DNA of 64,000 nucleotides, taken from positions 470,018,573-470,082,572 of the forward strand of contig NC_081409.1 of NCBI RefSeq assembly GCF_030272615.1, read 5' to 3'. This stretch comes from Cryptomeria japonica. Lineage: Eukaryota; Streptophyta; Pinopsida; Cupressales; Cupressaceae. Shown here piece by piece: positions 11,722 through 24,345 of this stretch (position 1 is its first letter; every line of letters begins with the position of its first letter). Made by a program: the position numbers and the translations under genes. The notes under the pieces were generated by a model. It was not told the origin of the DNA, made no database searches, and saw only the letters and a program-made list of their open reading frames with translations.

Positions 11722-12783
11722 TATGATGCTAAAAATGTTGTTAGTATAAGAGGCATACACATATAATGAGACAATAAAAAACATAATTGAAAAGCTTAAT
11801 TTCAAAACTAAATCAAAGATGCAAACCATAAGCCTTCCTTGAAATGTCCCATTTTCCTCTATTCTTGAGGACCTTGAAGGTGTTGGATTTATGGGCTCTC
11901 AATGGAGCGATGACCTCCAAAGTGACAACTCAAGAGTTGAGTAGCTCTTTGATCATGATTGACTATGGAGATGATATGAAATGCATGATTTAAGCAACTA
12001 TATTAACATGCTATGATTAATCCAAAATCTAATTACTAGATAATTGAAATGCAAATGCCTATAGTAATGATGCCTAAATTGATATGAGATAGGATCCATA
12101 TTTCTCCAAAATGGGGGATATTTATAGGAATTCCAAGGCCAAAGTTGAGGTGGCAGGAATCGACGGTCTAGATTTGATCCAAAGATATCAAAGGCCAAGA
12201 TTGAGGAAGTTGGAGAAGAGGATGGAGGAAGAGACACTTGTCATCTCTATGGTGACAAGTGTCAAGGATCCTTGCTCATGAGAAGGCAAGTGTCCAAGGG
12301 AGGAGACATGTGGAAAAAGTGCCATGTGTCTCAAGAAGAGAATATCCACACCATGAGAGGTTAGGATAAGGATGTTAGAATTTGCAAGATTGGATAGGGT
12401 TAGTTAAACCCAAGATTAGATTGAATGGGTTAAGTTAGGGGATGGTTAGGTTGGGTGGTTAAAGTTAGGAGCCATGTGCTCATTTGAATTTAGAAATTCA
12501 AATAATTGGAAAATGTTAATTAATCTCAACAAAATTGAGTTTGTTAATCTTAATTAGGGTTAGAAGAATTGATTAATATGGGGAGACATTAATTAATTTA
12601 GAATTAATTAATCAAAGGGGGATATGAGATGAACTATATAAATAAATCATTTAGATTTATTTACTAGTAGATGAATAGAGAAATTAATTAAATTGCTTGT
12701 AAATTCAATTAATTGGGAAGAAAAATTAATGAAATAATTGCATATTTAATTAACTATCTTCAATCCATTTTTAGGTGTATACA
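11722..12783 (-). repeat. 5' LTR of the minus-strand Tat element
   Basis: About 1062 bp, matching the LTRs at 27973-29018 and 43529-44589 in reverse. The minus-strand start is TGTATACACCTAAAAATG; the other end reads GCATCATA where the sister has GCATCACA, a single transition at the terminal dinucleotide. A TATA-like CCTATAAATATCCC is at about 12112-12126 on the minus strand. After 12783 the sequence becomes the protease of a different element. Confidence 0.9.
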
Positions 12784-15700
12784 TAAGCTATGATCCATAA
12801 ACACTGATTTAAACATGTTTTGATAGATGGAGGCATTGGGTTGAATATTTGTACCTACAATCTACTTACACAGCTGGGCTTTTCGGCAAAGAAAATAACA
12901 ATCAAAGCCCATGATGAAGAAGAAAGAACCTCTAAAGGTCTGGTACTATTACCGATTAGGGTAGGACCTATAGAAAGAGATGTTATTTTTTAGGTTCTTG
13001 ATCTCCCTCTTTCATACAACATCTTATTGGGCAGGCCATGGATTCACGAAATGAAGACAATACCATCTACATATCATTGGTGCTTAAAATTTCCTTATAA
13101 TGAAGTTGAAGTCAGTATTCCTGCCGATACAAACTACCCCTGTAATGCATTAACAAAGAGTGTTGATACCTTTGTGCCTCATAATAGAGAAACCTCTATA
13201 GCTAAAAGTTTAGAAACCTTGATGAAGGATTTACAAAAGAAATTGAAAATCACAGATACTGGCACAGATGGATACAAGAGAGAACCAATAATTTCACTAA
13301 TATCTCTTCCTCCATAACCAAGACAGTTGGGAAAACCAGCAGAGGTTATGAAACCACAGACTTCCACTCCAAATGTTATTTATGATGGTCTTTTTATACA
13401 ATCCTCTACTTCCCTTACAGATGAAATAGAAGAGGATGTTGTTCTCAAATGGCTTTTCAAATAAGATAGTGAAAAAAAAGTACAACATTGTGAGTTTTCC
13501 CTGACACAATATGGTCTAGGCTATAAGATGATTCAATGCATGGGATATTCGGGTACCGGTCCTCTAGGAAAACATCAAGAAGGTATTGTTTAACCTATTC
13601 AACTACAAGCTAAGTCTATAAATGATAAAGCTAGACGGGTATACAATCCAAGAAAGACATCAGACCAAAAACATACTTCTCATCATTAGTCTAAGTGGAG
13701 GAAAAAGAAACTACCTTCAACATCACATGAAGTAAACACTCAACAAACTCAAGAAGAGTGTGAAAAAGAACAAGAAGAACTAGCAATCAAGAGAGAGGAA
13801 ACAACTAGTACTCAAGTTCCAATTCTATCGGCTACAACACTACAAGGAGTAGAAGTCCCAGAGGATATGAGAGAAGAGGTAGAAAGAATCAGAGAATTGT
13901 TTGCACCACTGAAAATTCCACTCACATATATGGGTAGACAACAAGTAGAAGATTCAGAAACTGACTTGAATGAGGATGAATGGGGTCCAGATCATCTCTC
14001 AGATACATCTATTATAGAAACTCTAGAAGAGTCTAGTGATATCACAGATGACACACAAGAGATGATACACTTAAAGCTACAAATGCAGATAGAAGAAATC
14101 AGACTAAAAAGACAAGAAGACTATGAACAAAAGATGAAAGAAGGAAGAACACAAGAAAATTCTCCACCTACTATATCTCCCTCTAATAAGATAGAACAAA
14201 TCAAGTATGGAACTACACAAGAAGAATTGGAAGCTATAGAAATAGAACCAACAATTAGTATAGAAGAAGTTGAATGGAGTAGATGATAGAGGTTCATAGA
14301 ACCATCAAGGTTATGTCAACAGTTATGTTAGATACAAGTGATCAATGAACCAAATCTCAAAACTTGCAGCATCAAAGATGTAGGTATTGACACTATACAT
14401 AATTTTACTCAATCACTTGAAGAAGAGTTAGAAACTTCATCCTATGACTCTGATGACTCCAACAATAGTTCTATTTATGACAATACCTATTCAACATCAA
14501 ACTCTGACTCCTCTATCATGAATGTCGAGAATCTATCTACTGATCCTATTACTATCAAACCACGATATGTAGTCCAGTCCGACATAGAGAACGGTGCTAG
14601 TAATAGGTCTATTGGATTTGGTCAACTAAATATTAGCGTGCACTTCAATGATCATGTATTAACTCTTCCTGGTCTTGAGACATGTACGCAAGGTAGTCTT
14701 CTAGAACTCAACTTGTCTATCCAAAGTTATGATGATAATACCGTGAACTCCCTCGAACCTGTTCAAACTTTATCCTTAGTACATCCTAAACTAATTGACT
14801 ATAGTCTACAAAACCAACCTATGAATGTACCTATCTTTTCCAATGACTACACATTAGCCTACTATCTTAATGTAGTTGAACCAATGGACTCTTCCACCAA
14901 TGAGAAAAGTGGGAACATGACTGAAATAGACATCAAGTATCTTAGTCGCAAAAAAAATAAATAAAAATAAAAGATGTGATGGCGAAAACCACATTGTGGT
15001 GGTGTCAGAATAAAAAATAGAGAAAATGAAGGATGTACCTAAGGGTGAAAACCTCTCTGAGGCACCTAAAGGTGCGATACTTGATATATTGCCAAGTCAC
15101 TTCTAGGAAAGGTCTTCTATATTGATTTAACCAACTCAGCCAGTAAATATTGGGAGTCAAGAGACACCACATATCATCCACTTAGCTCAATCACTATCAG
15201 TAGAAGAGTTAAAATATTTCAGCACTCTCTTTTTAGAAAAGAAGATCAACTTTGCATGGACATAATTTGATATGTCAGGCCTAGATCCTGATCTTATCAT
15301 GAACCATCTTTCTATTACACCACGATTTAAACCAGTCAAGCAAAAACTCTCTAAGATGCACCCTCATGTGGCACTGCTAGTCAAGGCTGAGCTAGAAAAT
15401 TGCGAAAAGATGGATTTATCAGAGCTATAGACTATGTAGAATGGATATCAAACATAGTACCTATATCAAAGGTAGACAAATCTAATAGGGTTTGCATAGA
15501 CCTCAAAGATCTCAACAAAGATTGTCTGAAGGACAATTTTCCATTGCTTAACATTGATACGATAGTGGATATGACTGCTGGGTATGAGATGTACTCATTA
15601 ATGAATGGATTCTCTGATTATAATCAGGTCAAAATAGCTCTTGGGGATTAATAAAATATAGCTTTCACCTGTGCATGGGGAACCTTTTGCTAGAACGTCA

Positions 15701-18411
15701 TGCCAGTTTGGCTAAAGAATACAGGAGCAACTTACCAAAGAGCAGTAACTACTATCTTCCATGATATGATGCATAAAAACATGGAATATTATATTGATGA
15801 CACCTTAGTAAAGACCATGAAGAGATCCAAACATATTCAACATCTATGCCTCATACTAGATAGAATGGAAAAATTCAAGCTCTAGCTAAATCCTAAAAAG
15901 TGTGCATTCGAAGTGACATCAGGGAAATTACTTGGTTACATTATTTAAAAGAAAGGAATTGAGATTTATCCTAAGAAGGTCCAAGCTATAATGGAAATTC
16001 CACCTCCAAAGAATATCAGTCAAATGAGAAGTTTACAAGGACGTCTCCAATAAATCGGATGCTTTATTTCTTAGCTAGAAAATAAAGCTCAACCCTTTAT
16101 AAAATTATTAAGGAAAGGAGTAATAGACAACTGGGATCAGGAATGTGAGAAACACCTTCAAAAAATCAAGGGATACCTATCTAATCCACCTATATTGATG
16201 CCACCAATTCAAGGTAAACCATTGATTCTATACATATCAGCTATCGATACATCATTGGGGGCACTTTTGACATAACAGGATGAGAATAAAAATGAAAGAG
16301 CTATATATTATATCAGCAGAACTTTGGTGTCTTATGAAGTGAACTATACTATAATAGAAAAAGCTTGCTTGGCATTAGTCTTTGCATCACAAAAATTGAG
16401 ACACTACATGTTAGCACATTTAATCAAGTTGGTGGATAAGATTGATCTGCTCAAATATCTTCTCAACAAAGAAACACTTATAGGAAGATTGGCTAAATGG
16501 GTCATGATTCTTACAAAATTTGATATTGAATATGTAGAACGCAAAGGCATCAAAGGATGGGTCATTGCAAATCAACTTGTTGATGCTCCACTTGAAGACA
16601 GTCATCCTCTGCACATATAATTTCTAGATGAATCCATCATGCACCTTACTCAAAGATCATGGAAGATGCTCTTTGATGGGTCTTTCACTCAACATGGTTC
16701 TGGTGCTGGAATAATTTTTATTACTCCTCCAAAATATTCAATCCCAAAGGCTTACAAGATTATTTTCCCTTGCACAAACAACATTGTAGAATATGAAGCT
16801 ATGGTAAATGGGATCAAGTTGGCTATCGAATGGAAGGTTATGGAATTACACATCTATGGAGATTCTCAACTAATCATCAATCAAATCAATGATACATATC
16901 AAAATCAAGATGAGAAACTGATGCCTTATAAGAGAATGGTTGATGATCTCAAGAAATATTTTACTTTTGTATCATTTCAACAGATTCCCAGATCAGCAAA
17001 TGGAGCAACAGATGCTATGGCTATCATGGAATCTATACTAGAGTTACAAGAATCTAATTATCGCTTTGAATTCCTGGTGGAAGAGTTACATTATCCTGCC
17101 TATGATTCTCCTGAGTCCCAGATGGTCTATTCTATTATCGAACATGACTCATCTCGCTACAACCACATTTACTCTTACCTACGTGACCAAATTATCCTTG
17201 CTAATCTTACCCATAATGAGAAAAGGAACCTAATCCAAAATGCTTCACGGTATGTCATCATTGCTAATGATCTATTTAGGCAAGGTTTGGATAGTACTTT
17301 TCTTAGGTGTCTAGAAATTGAAGAGTCCCAACATGCATTATCTAAAGTCCATGAAGGTATTTGTGGATCTCATTCAAATGGTCTAACTTTAGCTCGGAAA
17401 CTACTAAGGGCTGGCTATTACTGGTTAGAAATGGAGAAAGATGCTATAAAGTTTGCTAGAACTTGTGAGAAGTGTCAACTACATGGGAATCTCATACATG
17501 CTCCAACAAGGGATCTCATACCCTTCATTACACATTGGCCTTTTCAATAATGGGCATTTGATCTCATTGGCCAAATATATCCTGCATCATCTTACAGACA
17601 CAAGTTTATCATAACTGCCACTGAGTACTTCATTAAGTGGGTAGAAGCAGTTCTTCTCATCAAAGAAACCAGTAAACAAGTAGCTCTGTTCATCCTTAAT
17701 TATATCATCTATAGGTATGGTATACCTTCATCCATTGTGACTGACAATGGAGGGCAATTCAAGAATACAGATCTAGATGAGTTTTATGAAAAATTCAAAA
17801 TTAAACAACATTGGTCATCCATATATTACCCTCAAGGTAATGGACAAGCTGAAGCATCTAACAAAAATATGTTGACTATCTTACATAAAACAGTAAATAA
17901 ATCTGGAAGGGATTGGCATCTGCAACTCAATCCTACATGATGGGCTTATAGAACAAGTATCATAACACCTATTGGGGCTACACCTTTTTCTTTGGTGTAT
18001 GGATCTGAAGAAGTTTTACCTATTGAGGTGGAAATACCATCTCTAAGAGTTTCTTTGCAAGGTCTCGTTACTGGTGAAGACTACAAAATATCTAGATTGC
18101 AAGAACTTGAGTTACTGGATGAATGTCGGCAAGTGGTTTTTGATCATCTGAGAGTGTATCAAAAGAGAATGTCTAAAGGATATAACAAGAAGGTTCGACA
18201 ACAAGAATTTCAGGTTGGTGACCTTGTTCTGAGAGAAAATCCTAAAAATAAATAGTTTCAAGACAACAAAGGGAAGTTTGAACCCAACTGGCTAGGTCCC
18301 TACATCGTTACTGCAGTCTTTGGCTATGGTGCCTATCAAATCTCAACATCAGAAGGAGAACAACTCTATGAACTGATCAATACCATCCACTTGAAAATAT
18401 TCTTTACTTAG
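12784..18411 (+). pseudogene. pol: Tat Pol: protease, G-patch, RT, RNase H, second RNase H, integrase
   Basis: All open pieces lie in one frame from the insertion point to TAG at 18409, so stops, not frameshifts, broke it. Order: protease (VLIDGGIGLNICTYN at about 12830; [13 protein letters not shown] at about 13015), G-patch (GLGYKMIQCMGYSGTGPLGK, about 13510), acidic linker, RT (about 15280-16230, IDDTLVK at 15793), first RNase H (to about 16620), archaeal-type second RNase H (LFDGSFTQHG at 16669, GDSQLI at 16858) and integrase (zinc region to CEKCQLHGN at 17467; DLIGQ, TDNGGQF at 17740, YPQGNGQAEASNK at 17827). The double RNase H marks the Tat lineage. Many stops are TAA/TAG where Gln is expected. 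The RT catalytic motif is IDD rather than VDD. Confidence 0.9.
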
Positions 18412-20200
18412 TATTCTCTACTCCAGCAACTTGTACAGCTAAAAAGTCCTAAAAAAAAAAAAGAATATTTGCCAAGCAAGTGAAAACCTGGCAAACAGGC
18501 GCCTCTTATACTCAAGCGCTCCATCTATCAACATAACATTGGCATTTCCCACTATCCTACATCTTTGATTTCTCTTGTACATATCTTTTAGTCTCTTTTG
18601 TTACATTTTGGTTCTTTTGGAACCCTCATGGCTTGAAACTGATCAATGTCCTAGTCTTAGGGTAATCGACTGAGCAATTTACATGTCTTGAGCAGTATCA
18701 ACCAAGTCATCTTTCTGCTAGTGATACCTGGTCGTCAATCTGAGTTAGTCACCTGTCTCCTAACTACTGAAGAGCTGTATCACTAAACAAGCAAGCAAAA
18801 CAACATTACTGAAAACAATCACTAAACAGTTTGAGATATGTATGAAATTTTCTTTGTGCATTGTCTTTTATATTGGTTTTTAATTATTATTCCCTCTGAG
18901 TAACTCGAGGAATTCTATCTTGAATAAGAGGAGCAAGGATTGGGGGAATAATATTTTCTTTTTTTTTGGCTTGTAGGAATGATTCTGATGATCTGGAAAT
19001 GTCTAATCAGTTAGGAGTCTATGATAAGTACCTTCACATCAAGGTGAAATCGCAACACATACCTCGACTCCAGTTATTTGTATGCTACAAGGAGGTTGGC
19101 ATCATTTATTTGTCTATTTTGAGGGAATTTCTTTAATGTGCAATCTAGATGCATGCGTAATTTGTCCAAGGATATGAACAAAAAAAGGGTCATTGCGGAC
19201 AAGATAATTAATATTGTACATGAAAAGAAAGGAACTCTATTCTGCCTGCTATGTTTGTAAATGCTCAATGATGAAAATTAAGCATTCCAAATCTAGTGAC
19301 TAGGTTTAGGTTGCATTTGTTCTATATTTTATGCATTTCGAGCGATTTCAGCATGATAACAATGATCTCTTTATCTTTTGAATGGGAGTTTGAAGCATCA
19401 TCATTTTTTTCAGCTAAGTGGTCTCTTTTTCATCATTTCTCCAATCAAGTACTTGTGTATTGAGATGTTAGCTACATACATATGCATCTTATATAGATCC
19501 ATACATTTCATTATATACTTGTTTGCATTCATATTATTGCATAGAAAAATACAAATTTTCATTACTAATTACTCATTTTCATCATTTATTTGCATATGAT
19601 AAGAAACAAAAAATAACATCCATATTCATCTACATTACATATATCCATATTGAAAAGATATGCATACATATAAAATAAAGCATATAGAAAGACATCTCAT
19701 AAATCAATCAACACAAGTATGATGAAAACAAATCAAGATCTCATATATAATCATAAGTCTCAAAGTACAAATGATATCAACTGTCATATACAATGTCTCA
19801 TCAAAGCAATAATCGTAGGTGCTACAAAAAATTAGGTATATAAAAAAATCTAGGAGCTATAAAAATCTAGCTCTCTGCCTCTCCCTCATTGCCAAGTGGT
19901 GGAGGAGGTGGTTCCTGCTGACCAGCATCCTGCCTAGGTGCCCGAGATCCCTCAGATTGAGCCATATACTAAGAATATGGGAGACAACCTGCTACGCTAT
20001 ATACTGCAACATAGACCGTAGTGGGTCAGTTGGCCCCTGCTACTCTCGCTCTCATACACCATAGTGGGTCAGCTTCCCCTTACTCTCACATAGGCTCCTT
20101 CCCTCCCTCTCCACCTCCATCTCCACCTTGAACATCCCTCCATTGTCTCACCTATCTACGAGTTGCTTGCTCCTCCTCTCCTCCACCCTCTATTTCCCTG
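12784..20200 (+). mobile_element. Second Tat-type Gypsy element, pol and 3' region
   Basis: It starts inside a protease cut by the element to its left and runs through G-patch, RT, two RNase H domains and integrase to 18411, then about 1.8 kb of non-coding 3' region. Its proteins are related to, but clearly diverged from, the 4.6-12.8 and 28-44.6 kb copies. Its gag and 5' LTR must lie to the left of the window, beyond the insertion. I could not find its 3' LTR before the satellite starts near 20215, so the right edge is approximate. Confidence 0.82.
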
Positions 20201-20214
20201 GCACCATTAGTCCC
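18412..20214 (+). other. 3' non-coding region of the second Tat element
   Basis: No gene is visible. The opening (GTGAAAACCTGGCAAACAGG near 18480) matches the place after pol in the 28-44.6 kb copy, and scattered shorter similarities continue (for example a TCAATGATGAAA string at 19264 and 39947, and CAT-rich DNA at 19600-19800 as at 40200-40700). The stretch is AT-rich with many CAT and ATA triplets. The last 200 bases are C-rich. Confidence 0.6.
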
Positions 20215-22261
20215 CACACATGTGTGATCCCTCAGGACCACACACGACCCCTAATAGCATATCCTAAGGTGTACATATGTATACATCCTAAGGAGTATAT
20301 AATTATTTTATATCACCCATTAGGACCACTTAAGGCCCCTTGCATTCCATGTGCACCCCTTAGCACCTATTAGGACCACATAAGACCAAATGGTGTTGCA
20401 AGGGGTCTTATGTGGTCCTAAGGGGTCACACATGTGTTAGAACACATGTGTGACCCCTTAGGACCACTTAAGGCCCCTTGCAACACATGTGCACCCCTTA
20501 GGACCTATTAGAACTACAAAAGACCAAATGGTGTTGCAAGGGGTCTTATGTGGTCCTAAGGGGTCACGCATGTGTTAGAAAACATGCATGACCCCTTAGG
20601 ACCATTAAAGGCCCCTTGCAACACATGTGTACCCCTTAGGACCACATAAGACCAAATGGTGTCACAAGGGGTCTTATGTGGTTCTAAAGGGTCATGCATG
20701 TGTTAGAACACATGTGTGACTCCTTAGAACCACTAAAGGACCCTTGAGACACATGTGCACCCATTAGGACCTATTAGGACCACATAAGACCAAAAGGTGT
20801 TGCAAGGGGTCTTATGTGGTCATAAGGGGTCAGGCATGTGTTAGAACACATGCGTGACCCCTTAGGACCACTTAAGGCCCCTTGCGACCCATGAGAACCC
20901 CTAAGGAACTATTAGGACCACATAAGATCAAATGGTGTTGCAAGGGGTCTTATGTGGTCCTAAGGGGTCACACATGTGTTAGAACACATAAGTGACCCCT
21001 TAGGACTAGTAAAGGCCCCTTGAAACACATGTGCACCCCTTAGGACCTATTAGGAGAATATAATACCAAATAATGTCGCAAGGGCTCTTATGTGGTCCTA
21101 AGGGGTCACGCATGTGTTAGAACACATGCGTGACCCCTTAGGACCACTAAAGGCCCCTTGAGACACATGTGCATCCCTTAGGACCTATTAGGACCACATA
21201 AGAGAAAATGGTGTTGCAAGGGGTCTTATGTGGTCCTAAGGGGTTACGCATGTGTTAGAACACACATGCATGACCCCTTAGGACAACTAAAGGCCCCTTG
21301 TGACACATGTGTACCCCTTAGGACCTATTAGGACCACATAAGACCAAATGGTGTCGCAAGGGGTCATGCATGTGTTAGAACATGCATGCATGACCCCTTA
21401 GGACAACTACAGGCCCCTTGTGACAACAGTGTACCCCTTAGGACCTATTAGGACCATATAAGACCAAATGGTGTCGCAAGGGGTCTTATGTGGTCCTAAG
21501 GGGTCACGCATGTGTTAGAACACACATGCATGACCCCTTAGGACCACTTAAGGCCCCTTGTGACACATGTGCATGTCTTAGGACCTATTAGGACCACATA
21601 AGACTAAATGGTGTTGCAAGGGGTCTTATGTGGTCCGAAGGGGTCACGCATGTGTTAGAACACACATGCGTGACCCCTTAGCACCACTTAAGGTCCCTTG
21701 CGAGACATGTACACCCCTTAGGACCTATTAGGACCACATAAGACCAAATGGTATTGCAAGGGGTCTTATGTGGTCCTAAGAGGTCACGCATGTGTTAGAA
21801 CACACATGTGTGATCTCTTAGCACCACTTAAGGCCCCTTGTGACACATGTGCACCCCTTAGGACCTATTAGGACAACATAAGACCAAATGGTGTTGCAAG
21901 GTGTTTTATGTGGTCCTAAGGGGTCACGTATGTGTTAGAACACATGCATGACCCCTAAGGACCACTTAAGGTCCCTTGCAACACATGTCCACCCCTTAGG
22001 ACCTATTAGGACCACATAAGACCAAATGGTGTCACAAGGGGTTTTATGTGGTCTTAAGGGGTCACACATCTATTAGAACACATGCATGACCCCTGAGGAC
22101 CACTAAAGGCCCCTTGCAACACATGTGTACCCCTTAGGACCTATTAGGACCACATAAGACCAAATGGTGTCGCAAGGGGTCTTATGTGGTCCTAAGGGGT
22201 CATGCATGTGTTAGAACACATGCATGACCCCTTAAGACCACTAAAGGCCCCTTGCGACACA
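20215..22261. repeat. Palindromic satellite, block 1 (about 14 monomers of ~139 bp)
   Basis: The palindrome centres (TTAGAACAC) fall at about 20439, 20579, 20706, 20843, 20982, 21120, 21260, 21380, 21520, 21660, 21800, 21938, 22074 and 22212, so spacing is mostly 137-141 bases. Each monomer holds two arms of about 42 bases (GCAAGGGGTCTTATGTGGTC continuing to GCATGTGTT, and its near-complement ending GGCCCCTTGC) plus a spacer with CCTATTAGGACC. The first 130 bases are a more diverged start. There is no coding sequence. Confidence 0.93.
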
Positions 22262-22290
22262 TGTGAATTATAATTTTTATATCTGTGCAG

Positions 22291-23417
22291 AAGCAGAAGA
22301 TACAAGCTAAAGAGTCATGTGCAAGTAAATTTTGTAAAAGAAAGCAAGCAGGAATTATCTTGAATGACATGGGAACAAGATCATTAGTTGCCCAAAAGAG
22401 AGCAATTAAAGAAAAGCAGAGCTAAGTGTTAAAGGGTGATAAATACATAGAGATTATGAAATACAAACAAACAATATCTAGAGTGTGTGATGTGGTCTCT
22501 AATTTATGTCCAGAGGGACTAACTGGTTTTGGAGTTTCGGGGAAACCTATTGGGCCATGCTTGGAGGAAATCAATGTGTTCATGAAAGGGCCACCTTTTT
22601 TCTATTATGAGAATGATGCTTTTGCACCGAAGGATATTTGGAAGACAATATCCAAAATTTTTTATGGTGTGGAACCAGAGTTGGTGGACTCAAAGTAATT
22701 TTCAGCTTCCAGAAGACCAAGAGTTTATTTACACAATCTCCCAATAGAAGGGAGATTTCAAGCATTACCTCTCCCCCCATGACTATTCAGGAAGCAATTC
22801 CTCAGATAAAGAACTATTGGCCTCCATGGGATCAAACAAAAAATTGAATTGCATAGACTCTAGATGATGTGGTAGTGTCCTTCATGAAGAACTTTGTACT
22901 ATAATTGGAAATTCATGAGGGAAACTGCAAGATAGTGAACATAAATACATTCTTGAAAAGTGTGAAGAATGGAACTTGGTTTGGGTGGGGCCAATTCAGG
23001 TGGCTCCTCTTTAGGTTGACGAGATAGAAATTATATTAGGATTTGAAAAACATCACACTCGTGGAACTTCTTGTGCAACTGATCGATTGCACTGTTTGGG
23101 TAATTCATTCCAAATAGATATAGTTGCATACCATTTATCTGTCTTGAAAGTATTTTATCTTGATGGTATTAAAGTTATTTCTCTATTTTGTGGTATATTT
23201 GTAGCAGAGGTTACTTTGAATCGAATTGGGATACATTTAAGTTGTGTTGTATCTATGGAAATATGTGAAAAGATCAGGCTTGTCCTAAATTATTGGTGGA
23301 CAAAAACCCAACAAATAGGTAGGTTGATTTAGAGGGAAGATGTCCAATATTTGAATATAGAAGTACTAGATGACTTAGTAAACAATTCTTTCAATGACTT
23401 CCGAAGATCTCAGTAGA
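22291..23417 (+). pseudogene. DRM-type de novo DNA methyltransferase fragment, arm 1
   Basis: DRM enzymes add methyl groups to cytosine in RNA-directed DNA methylation. The arm encodes, across a few stops and frame breaks, the plant DRM landmarks in order: GPPFFYYEN (22588), VDSKYF (about 22683, here with a stop), HNLPIE (about 22735), WNLVWVGP (22969), HTRG (about 23053), LGNSFQIDIVAYHLSVLK (23093), a worn SAM-binding loop LFCGIF where relatives have LFTGIGGG (about 23186), and NSFNDF (23383). It stops before the catalytic Pro-Cys motif and lacks the N-terminal UBA domains, so it cannot be an enzyme. TATATCTGTGCAG before 22291 looks like an intron end, which suggests capture of genomic DNA rather than a cDNA. 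Confidence 0.9.
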
Positions 23418-23550
23418 TGTCTTTAAAATCATTGTCTACCAAGTCCTCTATTGAGATCTTCGAAAGTCATTGAAAGCATTGTCTACTAAGTCCTCCAGTA
23501 CTTCTGTATTCAAATCTTGGACAACTTCCCTCTGAATCAACCTACTTGTC

Positions 23551-24345
23551 TGTTTTAGAATCAATGATAGTCCCAAAGACACTAAGAGGGGGGTGAATCA
23601 GTGTCTAACTAGTTTGCATAATATTTAAACTTATTAATAACTTTGTATCCCAAAATAGTGTACCACTAAATAAGAATTAATGCAGAAAATAAGAATAATA
23701 GAGAAAACATAGAGAACACACCATAACAAGATGTTTAACAAGGAAACCCAGTGTGGGAAAAACCTCAGTGGGATTTGTGACCCACAATATTCACTCACTG
23801 GCCAATGAATAAATATTACTTACAATGAGGGGCCTGCACATGCAGGAAGGCTAGCAGCCTAGAGCTCACTGCTCAACTACAAAATAGAAGTCTCACTGAC
23901 TTACAAAATGGATTATTAGAATCCAATACAATGTACTGCTTTAGATCAGCATCAACTATGCCAAGTTTAGTACTGATTTAAGCTCAGTCTATAACCAAAA
24001 CCTTCATTGTCAATTATATTACCTTATACAAAAATATTATCTTACCTCTCTCTCTCATATATATCAAAATGACCTATAAGATCTCATACTTATATGAGTC
24101 TTTTACAATATACCATGTCGGCCTTTACAAGAGATAATTACATTATAAAACAATAAACAAAAGTTTATTCCACGTGGGCTTGAGTGTCGATATGCATTAT
24201 TGCCGCTACCGGTGAAGTGCCTGCCGGTGTATACAAATGTCTATTGCTGGTGTCGGTAACTATTGGTGGGTTGCGAGATGATTTCCAGTTGGTTTCCATC
24301 AATGAATACATCAAATATTCTCATAAGAGTGTAGAATGCCAACAG
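23551..24345. mobile_element. Insertion of about 0.8 kb in arm 2 of the DRM inverted repeat
   Basis: Comparison of the two arms shows that these bases are extra. The edges read TGTTTTAGAATC at the left and AATGCCAACA at the right, so TG...CA ends like a solo LTR are possible. The candidate flanks (TCTGTT and TTTGTT) agree at 5 of 6 bases, but this would place the left edge 4 bases later. It contains the string ACTAAGAGGGGGGTGAATC and a stretch CAGTGTGGGAAAAACCTCAG. No ORF is convincing. The class is not settled. Confidence 0.6.

Larger units (their letters stand above)
4619..12783 (-). mobile_element. Tat/Ogre-type Gypsy retrotransposon, 5' part
   Basis: Read on the minus strand: 5' LTR (12783-11722), primer-binding site, a leader of about 3 kb with short degenerate repeats, gag, protease, a G-patch segment and a linker, broken off at 4619 by the Copia insertion; RT and integrase must lie left of the window. 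It is the same family as the 16.6-kb copy at 27973-44589: LTR ends, PBS, leader repeats and protease to linker all match. It interrupts the pol of another Tat element that resumes at 12784. Coding parts carry stops and small frame breaks, so this copy is not autonomous. Confidence 0.9.

Noticed and set aside
20340-22261. Regular spaced repeats that could suggest a CRISPR array
   Set aside because: The units are 139-bp palindromes in plant nuclear DNA, the spacers are also repetitive and no cas gene is near. It is a satellite.
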